Shown: positions 1 to 8,703, counted from the first letter of the stretch. The stretch is 15,731 nt of DNA from Bacteroidales bacterium (GCA_023145125.1 JAGLEK010000534.1:1-15731), one strand, 5' to 3'. Numbers and translations are program-made. The notes: generated by a model from the letters alone, not told the origin.

Positions 1-1
1 C

Positions 2-57
2 AGGGGACAGGGGACAGGGGACAGGGGACGGGGTACAGGGGACAGGGGACGGGGTAC
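2..57. repeat. 7-bp G-rich tandem repeat, cut by the window edge
   Basis: Eight consecutive 7-bp units are readable: AGGGGAC at 2-8, 9-15, 16-22, 23-29, 37-43 and 44-50, with the variant GGGGTAC at 30-36 and 51-57. Each unit has a run of four G, so the plus strand has eight G-runs separated by three or four bases, which is a strong G-quadruplex pattern. A degenerate tail follows: GGGTACATG occurs at 52-60 and again at 73-81. The array lies about 50 bp beyond the stop codon of the M48 gene and probably continues to the left. It codes for nothing visible. Confidence 0.9.
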
Positions 58-108
58 ATGCAAAATGGTACAGGGTACATGTAGAATGCCGAATGAACAA
101 TGAATCCT

Positions 109-1350
109 CTACCCGGCAACGATCTTCTTCAACGCCTCCAGCCGTTTCAGTAATGGAGGGTGGGAATAATAAAAGAATACATAAACAGGATGTGGCCGCA
201 GGTTGCTCAGGTTATTAACAGATAGCTTCTTTAGTGCCTCGGCCAGGGCTTCGGGATTGTAATTCTCTCCTGCATAGCGGTCGGCAGCATATTCATTCTT
301 TCGCGACAGCGTATTACCCAGCATGCCTAGAATCAGTGAGAGAGGAGAATATAGTAATCCAAACGCGATCAAACTCATATGAAAGCTGGGATGCTCTGCC
401 CCTAAGGCTTCCGACAGAACAGGCTTGTCAATGAATAATGACAGGATAAACAGCATCAGCCCGGTCTGAAGAATCGAAATTATCACACCTGCAAGGGTGT
501 GTTTCTTCTTATAATGGCCGATCTCATGCGCCAGGACGGCAACCAGCTCCTCCGTGCTGTGTTCATCGATAAGTGTATCATATAAGACAACCCTCTTTTT
601 TGCGCCCAGTCCGGTAAAATATGCATTTGCCTTGCTGCTCCTTTTGGAACCATCGATCACATAAATATTCTTTAGCTTGAAACCTACCCTGACAGAGAAA
701 CCTTCGATGGCATCCCTGAGCGGCCCTTCGTCGAGGGGAGTTTGCTTGTTGAACAGTGGAACGATCAGGTTGGAATAAAACATGAACATAAAAAGCGTAA
801 AGGCTGTGATCACACCCCAGGCGATCAGCCAGAACCAGGGGCCTGTCATCATAAAGATCCAGACTATAAGCGAGAGCAGCCCGCCCCCGATCAGGGCAGA
901 CAGGAATAAGCCCTTGACCTTATCCATGATGTATGTTTTGGCGGTGGTCCTGTTAAAGCCAAACTTTTCCTCGATCACAAAAGTTCCATAGATGGAAAAT
1001 GGCAATCCGATCAAATCAGATGCAAGGGCCAGGATGCCGAAAAACATCAGAGACATGAGAATAGGATTGGTGGTGACTGACCATACCAAACTATCCAAAA
1101 ATGCAAAGCCTCCCAGCAGAAGCATAAGCATCATTGCAACAAATGACACCGTATCCGAGTATATTGAAAACCTGGTATTTGTCCGTGTATAGTCCTGTGA
1201 TTTCCTGTACTTCCCGGCATCATAGATGCCTTGCAGCTCAACAGGAAGGTCGTAGCTCCAAAGTCTGCTGTTAAGATAATCAAGAAGGCGCTCGAGAATA
1301 TAATCGAACACCAGGATCGCAATAATAATATAAAAGATAAATTCTGCCAT
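109..1350 (-). CDS. M48 family zinc metalloprotease, CAAX-protease (Ste24) type
   Basis: Integral-membrane zinc endopeptidase of the Ste24/M48A type. The zinc site is clear: HEIGH at residues 275-279 (two His ligands and the catalytic Glu), and a downstream EYAADRYA segment that supplies the third ligand. The stretch around GSKRSSKANAYFTG just before it is also typical of Ste24-like proteins. Several hydrophobic segments flank the site: one at the N-terminus, a pair around residues 65-115, a pair around 145-195, and more after the zinc motif. I chose ATG at 1350-1348 (413 aa) over an in-frame ATG 11 codons upstream because it overlaps the stop of the preceding gene as TAATG and has GGGAG six bases before it. 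In bacteria such proteins usually serve membrane-protein quality control; prenylated substrates are not expected. The substrate is unknown. No hairpin terminator is visible after the stop. Confidence 0.93.
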   Translation of the reverse strand: MAEFIFYIIIAILVFDYILERLLDYLNSRLWSYDLPVELQGIYDAGKYRKSQDYTRTNTRFSIYSDTVSFVAMMLMLLLGGFAFLDSLVWSVTTNPILMSLMFFGILALASDLIGLPFSIYGTFVIEEKFGFNRTTAKTYIMDKVKGLFLSALIGGGLLSLIVWIFMMTGPWFWLIAWGVITAFTLFMFMFYSNLIVPLFNKQTPLDEGPLRDAIEGFSVRVGFKLKNIYVIDGSKRSSKANAYFTGLGAKKRVVLYDTLIDEHSTEELVAVLAHEIGHYKKKHTLAGVIISILQTGLMLFILSLFIDKPVLSEALGAEHPSFHMSLIAFGLLYSPLSLILGMLGNTLSRKNEYAADRYAGENYNPEALAEALKKLSVNNLSNLRPHPVYVFFYYSHPPLLKRLEALKKIVAG

Positions 1351-1361
1351 TAGTAACTCCC
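1348..1361 (-). promoter_or_regulatory. TAATG stop-start overlap with Shine-Dalgarno
   Basis: The VWA gene ends in TAA (1352-1350) and the protease ATG (1350-1348) shares its last A. GGGAG at 1361-1357 sits six bases upstream of this ATG, inside the end of the VWA coding sequence. This arrangement suggests translational coupling and decides the protease start. Confidence 0.7.
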
Positions 1362-3455
1362 GCTCCATTTTCTTATGAACCATTCAAAACCGAGCAGGGC
1401 CAGTATTACGACCAGCACCCACCAGATATCAATAAATTCGATGTATTTCTTTTCTGCATGTATAAGTGGCTTAACATCCCCCCTTTGATCCAGCAATCCG
1501 GGAATGCTATCCATCTGTGCAATAGTGAGCATGCGGCCATCATTCATATCAGACAGCTCTGCCAGAAGATCATGTGCCGCCCGTAAGGATATCTTTTCCG
1601 TTACAACCGGAGTAATGACAAAACCACCATTATCTGTGAATACCGTCTCCTCGATACGCGTAACAGCTTTATAGGTATAAATACCTACACCCAATCCAGC
1701 GGCATTAAGCGTATAGGCTTCCCCGGTCCTGCTGAAAATATATTCGTAGGTATTTCCATCCCCGTCTTTGATCTCCATATTAACATCGGGTTCATTGAAA
1801 GGTTCAAAGCTTTCATTGTATAACTCCGCATCGATGGTAATGGGTGTATTTTCAGGAAATCGCTGATGTGAACTGACACGGAATTGCCGTTTATCATCAT
1901 TCACAGCAAGGAACTGAATACTCTTGTTAATGATCTCGTTGAAGGCCTGATGATCACCGGTGATCAGCCAGCTTTTCATCCGCCATCTCCATATCCCTGT
2001 GCCTGCGATCACACCGCTTTTTATGCTTCTGCCGCTTTGCATTACCCACAAAGGATCGTTGCTCTCGATATCGCCAATTTTCTGATAAAACAATACCCTG
2101 GCCGAATTGGCAACATTATATCTGGCAAAAGGTGTATTCAGAGGAGGTAAAAATGGCATAAGACCGGCAAGCTCATCACTAACATTAAAGGTGATGAATG
2201 CTTTATTCAATGTGGCCTGCACTTCATTCATTCCTCTATTGTTATAGGGATGAACCTGTATGCCTGACCCAAGCCGGTTAAAAGAGATGAAACTTGTTTG
2301 TTCACCCAGAATAAAAAGAAGCGGTACTTCCGCCCTTTTAAGCCTGTTCATCAATCCCGGTGAAACCGGTGAAACAGAAGGCAGCTGATGCAGGATCACC
2401 AGGCTGTAGCCCTCCAACGGGCCCGCAAACTCATCGATCAGCATGTCATCCACCTCATAATTGATATTGCTGCTTACGGCTTCCTTGAGTGCACTGATGT
2501 CGGGATGGGGTGAATTAGCAAGGATCAATATCTTCTGTTTTGACTCAAGTACTTCCACAAAGAGGTCATAGCGGTTGTTTTCCAGTGTCACCTCATCTTT
2601 GTTCGATCTTATCCTTAATACGTAATGATGTGTGCCGGCTTCATTGGCAGCCATGTTCAGCCTGAGCGTTTTTGAGAAATTATCACCTTCAACCAGTATC
2701 TGCCGCTTTTCAATATTTTTTCCACCTTCGGAGAGGCTCAGGCTGACCGTTGCACCGGACATTTTCTGAGCATTAAGAATGATCTCGACAGGAAAATCGT
2801 TGCCTTGAAATGCAATCCGGTTATATAATACACGCTTTAAAAAGGCATCTCTTCTTACGGAGGTATCACCCAGTGCAAGGGTATATACCGGACAGGACAC
2901 ACCGGACGCCTGATATAGGGGGTTGAAACCCTTATTAAAGATTCCGTCGGTAGCAATGATCATTGCCCCGAGGTTCCTGTTCACAAACCTGATATCCATC
3001 ATTTCGAATAATGAGGATATGTCGGTCTCCCGCTTATCGAAACCCAGCGTATCAAAAGATGCTGTGGTCAATGGTATTACCTCATCACCGAAGGTAAACA
3101 ACCTGACTTCATAGTCCTCGCTCAGCCTTTCAATAAGATGATTAAGCGAAGTAAGATATTCATTTCTGTAGTAGGAAGAGTCATCATTAAGCACCACCGA
3201 CATGCTGTTATCCTGCGCAACAACGATGATGGGTTTTTCCACTGTACGGCTGCTCAGCCTGAGTAAAGGTGAGAGCAGCAGAAAGGCGATCAATGTTACA
3301 AGGACAAACCTGCTTACTCCCAAGAGCCTTTTCACCCATACAGGAAATTCATTCTTGCTTTCACGAAAATATAATACCATGGAAGCCACAATCCCGGACA
3401 GGATACAAAGTAATATGTACCAGGAAGGAAAGCCGGTGATGATGTTAAAATCCAA
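1350..3455 (-). CDS. membrane-anchored VWA-domain protein with GATase-like region
   Basis: A 701-aa predicted membrane protein of unknown precise role. Two N-terminal hydrophobic segments (about residues 10-30 and 45-65) are followed by a von Willebrand A-like domain. This has an intact MIDAS signature DNSMS at 82-86 and a further conserved-type acidic loop ATDG around Asp170. A beta-rich Ig-like region (about 200-305) comes next, then an alpha/beta segment beginning KILILANS that resembles class I glutamine amidotransferase-like domains of large Bacteroidota VWA proteins. More beta-rich sequence follows, with a C-terminal hydrophobic helix (about 675-695) just before the end. Most of the chain is expected outside the cytoplasm. 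The start is unusual: the reading frame begins at TTG 3455-3453, an in-frame TGA lies six codons upstream, and the next Met (residue 26) is inside the first membrane helix, so a non-ATG start is likely. Its stop overlaps the M48 protease start, suggesting the two proteins work together. Confidence 0.82.
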   Translation of the reverse strand: MDFNIITGFPSWYILLCILSGIVASMVLYFRESKNEFPVWVKRLLGVSRFVLVTLIAFLLLSPLLRLSSRTVEKPIIVVAQDNSMSVVLNDDSSYYRNEYLTSLNHLIERLSEDYEVRLFTFGDEVIPLTTASFDTLGFDKRETDISSLFEMMDIRFVNRNLGAMIIATDGIFNKGFNPLYQASGVSCPVYTLALGDTSVRRDAFLKRVLYNRIAFQGNDFPVEIILNAQKMSGATVSLSLSEGGKNIEKRQILVEGDNFSKTLRLNMAANEAGTHHYVLRIRSNKDEVTLENNRYDLFVEVLESKQKILILANSPHPDISALKEAVSSNINYEVDDMLIDEFAGPLEGYSLVILHQLPSVSPVSPGLMNRLKRAEVPLLFILGEQTSFISFNRLGSGIQVHPYNNRGMNEVQATLNKAFITFNVSDELAGLMPFLPPLNTPFARYNVANSARVLFYQKIGDIESNDPLWVMQSGRSIKSGVIAGTGIWRWRMKSWLITGDHQAFNEIINKSIQFLAVNDDKRQFRVSSHQRFPENTPITIDAELYNESFEPFNEPDVNMEIKDGDGNTYEYIFSRTGEAYTLNAAGLGVGIYTYKAVTRIEETVFTDNGGFVITPVVTEKISLRAAHDLLAELSDMNDGRMLTIAQMDSIPGLLDQRGDVKPLIHAEKKYIEFIDIWWVLVVILALLGFEWFIRKWSGSY

Positions 3456-3540
3456 TAATCTGTATGTTTTTCAGGATAAAATAATAACCAGGGAATAGCT
3501 CCAATAGTATCGGGATTAAATAATATATGCCTTAAACGGA

Positions 3541-4293
3541 TCAGGCACTATAGTTCATACCTCCACATACACTGATAACCTGGCCTGTGACATAGGCTGA
3601 GAGGTCGCTTGCCAGAAACACGCATACATCTGCAACATCTTCAGGAGTACCGCCCCTGCGCAACGGGATCTCTTTGAGCCAATCATCCCTTACATCATCA
3701 TCCAATGATGCTGTCATCTCAGTTTCAATAAATCCGGGAGCAATTGCATTGCAACGTATATTTCTCGAACCCAACTCCTTGGAGATGGATTTAGTGAACC
3801 CTAAGATCCCCGCCTTTGATGCAGAATAGTTTGATTGTCCTGCATTTCCGCTCACACCAACAACAGAACTCATATTTATGATCGACCCGCTTCTTTGCTT
3901 CAGCATTGACCGGTGAATAGCTTTAGTGAGGTTAAAAACAGATTTCAGATTCACTGCCATGATTATATCCCAGTCTTTCTCCTCCATACGCATAAGCAAT
4001 CCGTCGCGCGTAATGCCGGCATTGTTGACCAGGATGTCGATGTTGCCAAATTCGGACAAAACATCCGCAACAAGTTGTTCGCTTTGTTGCAAAGAGGAAG
4101 CATCTGAGGCAAATCCTTTCCCTTGTACACCAAGTGCAGCAAGTTCTTTTTCCAGGGCTTCCATATTTTCATCCCTGACCAGGTCAGAAAATGCAACATT
4201 GGCACCGTGTGTAGCAAACCTCAGGGCAATTGCTTTGCCTATGCCTCTTGACGCACCTGTGATCAATGCAGTCTTTCCTTCGAGTAATTTCAT
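3541..4293 (-). CDS. fabG: 3-oxoacyl-[acyl-carrier-protein] reductase FabG
   Basis: Classical SDR of 250 aa that reduces 3-oxoacyl-ACP to 3-hydroxyacyl-ACP with NADPH in fatty-acid elongation, in the cytoplasm. The Rossmann cofactor motif TGASRGIG is at 12-19 and NNAG at 90-93. The catalytic set is complete: Ser143, Tyr156 and Lys160 (YSASK). The PG-to-T region (PGFIETEM) and the C-terminal YVTGQVISVCGG are typical of FabG, and the length is normal. Other SDR reductases share these motifs, so the acyl-ACP substrate is inferred from overall FabG likeness. It sits apart from other fatty-acid genes. A gap of 92 bp with its own TAnnTTTG box separates it from the upstream glycogen fusion gene, so it may be transcribed independently. 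The VWA gene follows after 85 bp, in which I see no convincing promoter. Confidence 0.92.
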   Translation of the reverse strand: MKLLEGKTALITGASRGIGKAIALRFATHGANVAFSDLVRDENMEALEKELAALGVQGKGFASDASSLQQSEQLVADVLSEFGNIDILVNNAGITRDGLLMRMEEKDWDIIMAVNLKSVFNLTKAIHRSMLKQRSGSIINMSSVVGVSGNAGQSNYSASKAGILGFTKSISKELGSRNIRCNAIAPGFIETEMTASLDDDVRDDWLKEIPLRRGGTPEDVADVCVFLASDLSAYVTGQVISVCGGMNYSA

Positions 4294-4319
4294 AGCTATT
4301 ATTTTTTAACTAATATTTT

Positions 4320-4327
4320 CAAAGATA
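4320..4327 (-). promoter_or_regulatory. candidate Bacteroidota -7 promoter box before fabG
   Basis: The minus strand reads TATCTTTG, an exact match to TAnnTTTG, 26 bp upstream of the fabG ATG. I do not see a convincing TTTG-like -33 element about 18-21 bp upstream, so this rests on the -7 box and its position alone. Confidence 0.4.
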
Positions 4328-4335
4328 ATAAAAGC

Positions 4336-4363
4336 ATGCCACTTGCTATTGTGACATTGGCAT
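4336..4363 (-). terminator. weak inverted repeat after the fusion gene, possible terminator
   Basis: ATGCCA (4336-4341) and TGGCAT (4358-4363) form perfect 6-bp arms around a 16-nt loop, 22 bp beyond the stop of the synthase-phosphorylase gene. On the minus strand the hairpin is followed by GCTTTTATT. The stem is short and the loop long, so it could instead be an operator or chance. Its place between the fusion stop and the fabG promoter box is where a terminator would be expected. Confidence 0.25.
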
Positions 4364-4385
4364 TTTTCATAAAAGAGCCAGGGTA

Positions 4386-7300
4386 TTATATCCACCTTAC
4401 CAGGCCTGTATCCTGTTTATATGGTATCTGTGGGTTTGCCGGATGCATCCTGATCCCATAATCAAGGGCACCTGCATGTTCAATACCAAATTCGCAGCTA
4501 AAAGTTGCTGCTTCCCCCGATGAGCTTCCCAGTTTCAGTGGTTTTGAAAAAAGGACATCTTTCATCCTGCCATTCCGTTTTTGGCCAAACACCACCTCCA
4601 TGCCAATATCTTCAGGCAAAAGTGATCCGCAATCCAACACCACTTCGGCCTTAAAAGATTCACCGAACCTGAGAGTATGTTTTGAAGAGTCAGGAACCTT
4701 AACGGAGGTGACCACTATTTCATCCCAGTGTGAGTTTACTTTTGCCTTCCAGTCTGCAATACTTTTTGCCATGCTGTATTCATTTTCCCTGATGGCTACA
4801 GACCTTTCTGCCAGTTTTGTATAATACTTCCGGTTATATTCATCCAGCATACGTTTCATGGTAAACTCATGACATATGCCGGCAGTAGAATTCTTGATAT
4901 ACTGAACCCATCCTGACGGGATATTATCCTTTGACAGCTTATAATACCGGGGGATGATATCATCTTCCATGATATTGTATAAGGTCTCGGCATCAAGCTC
5001 ATCCTGGAACTGCTGGTTCTCGTATGTACGCTTTTCAGGTATGGCCCATCCTGCTTCAGGCTTAAAGCCTTCGGCCCACCATCCGTCGAGAACACTGAAA
5101 TTCAGCACCCCGTTCATCACGGCTTTCATGCCACTGGTACCTGATGCCTCGAGTGGGCGTGTAGGTGTATTCAGCCAGACATCCACACCCTGCACCAGTT
5201 TGCGGGCTACGTTCATATCATAATTCTCAATAAATACTATCCTGCCCTGAAATTCCGGTTTCCTCGACATTTCAATAATGTGGCGGATCAGGTCCTGCCC
5301 GGCTTTGTCGTTGGGGTGCGCCTTACCGGCAAACACGAACTGTACCGGCTGCTTTTCGTTATTTACGATACGGGCAAGGTTCTCTTCATTCATGAATAAA
5401 AGTTGTGCACGCTTATAGGTCGCAAATCGCCTTGCAAAGCCAATTGTCAGTACATTCTCATCCAGGCGTTCCAGCGTTTTGACAATATGCTGCGGAGCCT
5501 CCTGCCGGCGCGTCATTTCTGTAGTCAGCCTCTTCTTCAGGAACTCGAATAATTCTTTCTTCAGCTTTTTTCTGATATCCCATATCACCTGATCGGGTAC
5601 TTCCCGGATCATTTGCCAGTATTCCTGCTCCGACTGCCTGTTATAAAATTCTTTTCCGAAAGTTTCCCTGAAAAGGTTTCGCCAGAGGTATGAAGTCCAT
5701 GTGCCATAGTGCACACCATTGGTCACATGGCCAATATGCACCTCAGAGGGAAAATATCCCGGGAACATTCTGCTGAACAGCTCCCTGGAAACCTCACCAT
5801 GGATCTTGCTTACGCCATTCACTTCCTGAGAAAGTTTAAGTGCAAGTACACTCATCGAAAAGTCTCCACGATTATCATAAGCATCCATCCTTCCCAATCC
5901 CATGAAGTCGTCCCAGGAGATATTCAGCCGTGATGCATAATGGGGTATATATGTCCGGAGCAGGTCCTCGCTGAAAGAATCGTGCCCCGCCGGAACAGGT
6001 GTATGCGTGGTAAAGAGTGTTGATGACCTGACAATCTCCCTGGCCATGGAAAAGCTGATGATATGTCCCTTTATCAGCCGGTGTATACGTTCAATACCGA
6101 TGAATGCCGCATGGCCCTCATTGCAATGATATACTTCCGGGCTGACGTCCAGTTTATCCAGCAGGCGGATGCCACCAACACCAAGCAGCAATTCCTGCTT
6201 CAGCCGGTGCTCATTGTCACCACCGTAGAGCTGATGGGTGATGGATCTGTCTTTTTCCTGGTTGTTATGGATGTCAGTATCAAGAAGGTACAGCGGGATC
6301 CGGCCTACATCAAGCCTCCACGCTTTTGCATACAATGAACGGCCCGGCAGCGCTATGCTGATCTTCAACCAATCCCCGTTCTCATCCAATACAGGTTTTA
6401 TCGGAAGATGGGAGAAACGGTGGCGGTGATACTGCGATATCTGTTCGCCGTGTGGCGCCAGCTGCTGATTGAAATACCCGAAGCGGTACATCAGCCCCAC
6501 GCCGATCATATTCATATTTGAATCGCTGGCCTGCTTAAGGTAGTCCCCTGCCAGGATGCCCAGCCCGCCCGAATATATCTTCACAGATTCATGCAGGCCA
6601 AACTCCATGCTAAAGTATGAGATCCGGGGCGCTGACCCTTCCGGCTTTTCCGCCATATAATCATGGAACTTCTTAAGTACCGATTCCAGTAATGACAGAA
6701 ATTCCTTATCCTGTTCAAGTTCCTTGTATCGCTCCAGGGTAAGCATCTCCAGCAATGCGACCGGGTTATGGCCACGTTCCTCCCATAATTCAGGATTCAC
6801 GCTTTTGAAAAGGGCCTCAGCATCACAATTCCACGTCCACCACAGGTTCCTCGACAGTTCGAAAAGGCCTTTTAGCTTCACGGGAACCTCTGCTTTTACA
6901 TTAACTTTTTTCCATTTCGGATCCATGTCGCTGCCCCGGCCGGGAACATATTCACGAAGCGTGAACTGCTGTTGCTTTCCCCTGAAAAGGTCTGCACGCA
7001 GTCCAACCTTTTTTAGCGCTACCGACCATGCCTGCCTGTAATTCTCTACGAATGATTCCCACAGGGCGTTCAGGGAAATATCCCTTGCCTCTTTGCATGC
7101 AGCGGCATATTCCTTTTTATTCATCCCCAGGAAGACAGATAAGGTATCACGAATATCTGCAAGCACCTCGGCATCATTATCATCGGTCCTGTCAGAGACC
7201 AAAACACCGGTATGCTTAACATCAAAGCCTTCATTCACCCAGGCACCAAAACCGGCCAGAGAGGTTGTTATGGTTGGAATGCTGAATGCAATGCTCTCCA

Positions 7301-8630
7301 ACGGAGTATATCCCCATGGTTCGTAGTAGGAAGGAAATACCGAAACATCAAAACCAATCAGGGTATCATAATAAGGAAGGTTGAAAATGCCATCGCGGCC
7401 GTCGAGATAGGCCGGCACAAAGATCACAGTCACTTTATCATCCGCAGCATTGTTCAGTCCTTTTTCCCTGAACCTCGTGATACTGGGGTCCTGGTCTTCA
7501 TCAAAAAGGTAATGTGATAAATATGGTTGTTCCACTTCTCCGAAAGAATGATCTTCCAATCGCCTGATCACATCCTGCCTGGGCCCGGCCTGGTTAGCAG
7601 GTACAGTAATGAAGGCGATCAGGTTTTTCGGCAGGTCTTTTTTATTCAGTTCAGCCAGTGCGTCAATGAAAATATCGATACCCTTGTTCTTGAACTCATA
7701 ACGCCCGCTGTTGATCACCAACAGGCTGTCGCCGGGCATTTCCCTTCCTGTAACAGCTTCTGCAACAGCAAGAATTTTTTTGCGTGCTGCATCTCTTTTT
7801 TTATGGTAATCATCCCCTTCGGGGACAAAAGTGTCTTCAAAGCCATTTACAGTGATCACGTCGGGGTCTTTATCAAGAAAATGCCGGCACTCGGCGGCAG
7901 TGATCTCACTTACCGTGGTGAAGCTGTCGCTTTCTTTGGCAGTAATCGATTCAAGGGATTGCTTTGCCTTTACACCGAAGTCTCCGGCTATACGGCCCGG
8001 ATCATAATCTTCAAGCCGGCCATATAAAGGCAGGCCGTTTCCGGCAACGGACCTTCCCAGAACGGTAGCGTGGGTGGTAAACACCGTACCCACCTGCGGA
8101 ACATTCTCTTTGAGGTACAAGGCTCCTGTTCCGGTCATCCATTCGTGGAAATGTGCTATGATCCTGTCTGTAGCAGAGAGGTTGAATTCATAGAAGCTTT
8201 CGATCACCTTTGCTGCGGCATAGCCAAACATGGCCGGTTCAATGTAGTCCCACTGCCCCGACAGGGAATCCAGTTTGAACTGTTCCCAGAGCTCGAAGAA
8301 TATCCTGTCCTTCTCCCCGAACAGGGGCTTGAAGTCTACCAGGATGACCACAGGAAAGCCACTGACATTCCAGCGGCCAGTTCGTATGTTCAAGCCTTCG
8401 GCGGATGCTTTTTCCCGCCAGGAAGAAAATATTTCAGTATCCTCGATAAAATCAGGGTGTTCCCTTGTCTCCATCCATACATCGGGGCCGATAAGGATGT
8501 ATTTATCTCCGTAATCTTCTACAATGGTCCTTGCCTTTGTTGAGAGTACTGTGTAGATTCCACCAACTTTGTTACAAATTTCCCAGCTGGTTTCGAATAT
8601 ATAGTCAGGTTTTAAGATTTGGTCGTTCAT
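4386..8630 (-). CDS. glycogen synthase (GT3) - glycogen phosphorylase (GT35) fusion
   Basis: A 1414-aa cytoplasmic protein joining two opposing enzymes. Residues 1 to about 550 resemble eukaryotic-type GT3 glycogen synthase: a WEICNKVGGIYTVL start with KVGG at 21-24, TTHATVLGR, VSEITAAE, GRYEFKNKG, and the EX7E pair Glu437/Glu445 in YYEPWGYTPLE. By family analogy this half adds glucose from a nucleotide sugar (UDP-glucose in eukaryotes) to alpha-1,4-glucan. After a charged linker (about 555-590), a DUF3417-like region (LFELSRNLWWTW) leads into a GT35 alpha-glucan phosphorylase with YFSMEFGLHES, TTHTPVPAGHD and the PLP-lysine motif EASGTSGMK (Lys1169). This half releases glucose-1-phosphate. 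The last ~110 residues are the beta-rich tail usual in this phosphorylase group. Both active-site regions look intact and there is no stop or frameshift at the junction. I recall separate neighbouring genes for these two activities in Bacteroides. It is the fifth gene of the glycogen cluster but has its own candidate promoter. Confidence 0.93.
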   Translation of the reverse strand: MNDQILKPDYIFETSWEICNKVGGIYTVLSTKARTIVEDYGDKYILIGPDVWMETREHPDFIEDTEIFSSWREKASAEGLNIRTGRWNVSGFPVVILVDFKPLFGEKDRIFFELWEQFKLDSLSGQWDYIEPAMFGYAAAKVIESFYEFNLSATDRIIAHFHEWMTGTGALYLKENVPQVGTVFTTHATVLGRSVAGNGLPLYGRLEDYDPGRIAGDFGVKAKQSLESITAKESDSFTTVSEITAAECRHFLDKDPDVITVNGFEDTFVPEGDDYHKKRDAARKKILAVAEAVTGREMPGDSLLVINSGRYEFKNKGIDIFIDALAELNKKDLPKNLIAFITVPANQAGPRQDVIRRLEDHSFGEVEQPYLSHYLFDEDQDPSITRFREKGLNNAADDKVTVIFVPAYLDGRDGIFNLPYYDTLIGFDVSVFPSYYEPWGYTPLESIAFSIPTITTSLAGFGAWVNEGFDVKHTGVLVSDRTDDNDAEVLADIRDTLSVFLGMNKKEYAAACKEARDISLNALWESFVENYRQAWSVALKKVGLRADLFRGKQQQFTLREYVPGRGSDMDPKWKKVNVKAEVPVKLKGLFELSRNLWWTWNCDAEALFKSVNPELWEERGHNPVALLEMLTLERYKELEQDKEFLSLLESVLKKFHDYMAEKPEGSAPRISYFSMEFGLHESVKIYSGGLGILAGDYLKQASDSNMNMIGVGLMYRFGYFNQQLAPHGEQISQYHRHRFSHLPIKPVLDENGDWLKISIALPGRSLYAKAWRLDVGRIPLYLLDTDIHNNQEKDRSITHQLYGGDNEHRLKQELLLGVGGIRLLDKLDVSPEVYHCNEGHAAFIGIERIHRLIKGHIISFSMAREIVRSSTLFTTHTPVPAGHDSFSEDLLRTYIPHYASRLNISWDDFMGLGRMDAYDNRGDFSMSVLALKLSQEVNGVSKIHGEVSRELFSRMFPGYFPSEVHIGHVTNGVHYGTWTSYLWRNLFRETFGKEFYNRQSEQEYWQMIREVPDQVIWDIRKKLKKELFEFLKKRLTTEMTRRQEAPQHIVKTLERLDENVLTIGFARRFATYKRAQLLFMNEENLARIVNNEKQPVQFVFAGKAHPNDKAGQDLIRHIIEMSRKPEFQGRIVFIENYDMNVARKLVQGVDVWLNTPTRPLEASGTSGMKAVMNGVLNFSVLDGWWAEGFKPEAGWAIPEKRTYENQQFQDELDAETLYNIMEDDIIPRYYKLSKDNIPSGWVQYIKNSTAGICHEFTMKRMLDEYNRKYYTKLAERSVAIRENEYSMAKSIADWKAKVNSHWDEIVVTSVKVPDSSKHTLRFGESFKAEVVLDCGSLLPEDIGMEVVFGQKRNGRMKDVLFSKPLKLGSSSGEAATFSCEFGIEHAGALDYGIRMHPANPQIPYKQDTGLVRWI

Positions 8631-8649
8631 ATGTTTTAATAAATTCCTG

Positions 8650-8681
8650 CAAAAATATGTTAATTCAGGTTCTGCCTGAAA
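8650..8681 (-). promoter_or_regulatory. candidate promoter of the synthase-phosphorylase gene
   Basis: The minus strand has TATTTTTG (8657-8650), an exact TAnnTTTG box, 19 bp before the ATG. A TTTC (8681-8678, one mismatch to TTTG) lies 20 bp upstream of it as a possible -33 element. Start of transcription would be near 8643-8645, giving a leader of about 15 nt. Confidence 0.5.
8664..8680. repeat. 6-bp dyad between the promoter elements, possible operator
   Basis: TTCAGG (8664-8669) and CCTGAA (8675-8680) are perfect inverted arms around five bases. The dyad fills the space between the proposed -33 and -7 boxes of the fusion gene, where a repressor could bind. Not followed by a T-run on the minus strand, so not a typical terminator. 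Confidence 0.4.
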
Positions 8682-8703
8682 AAAGTTTTTAACACGCCTG
8701 AAT

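Noticed and set aside
1..60. Direct repeats considered as a CRISPR array
   Set aside because: Units are 7 bp, contiguous and without spacers, so this is a simple tandem repeat.
4386..4740. C-terminal beta-rich tail of the fusion protein as a novel carbohydrate-binding module
   Set aside because: The same kind of tail, ending in a GLVRWI-like motif, is usual in alpha-glucan phosphorylases of this group, so it is not an added module.
7527..8027. Open plus-strand frame of 166 codons inside the fusion gene
   Set aside because: It is antisense to a clearly conserved GT3 coding region, has no recognisable protein features, and arises from the codon bias of the real gene.
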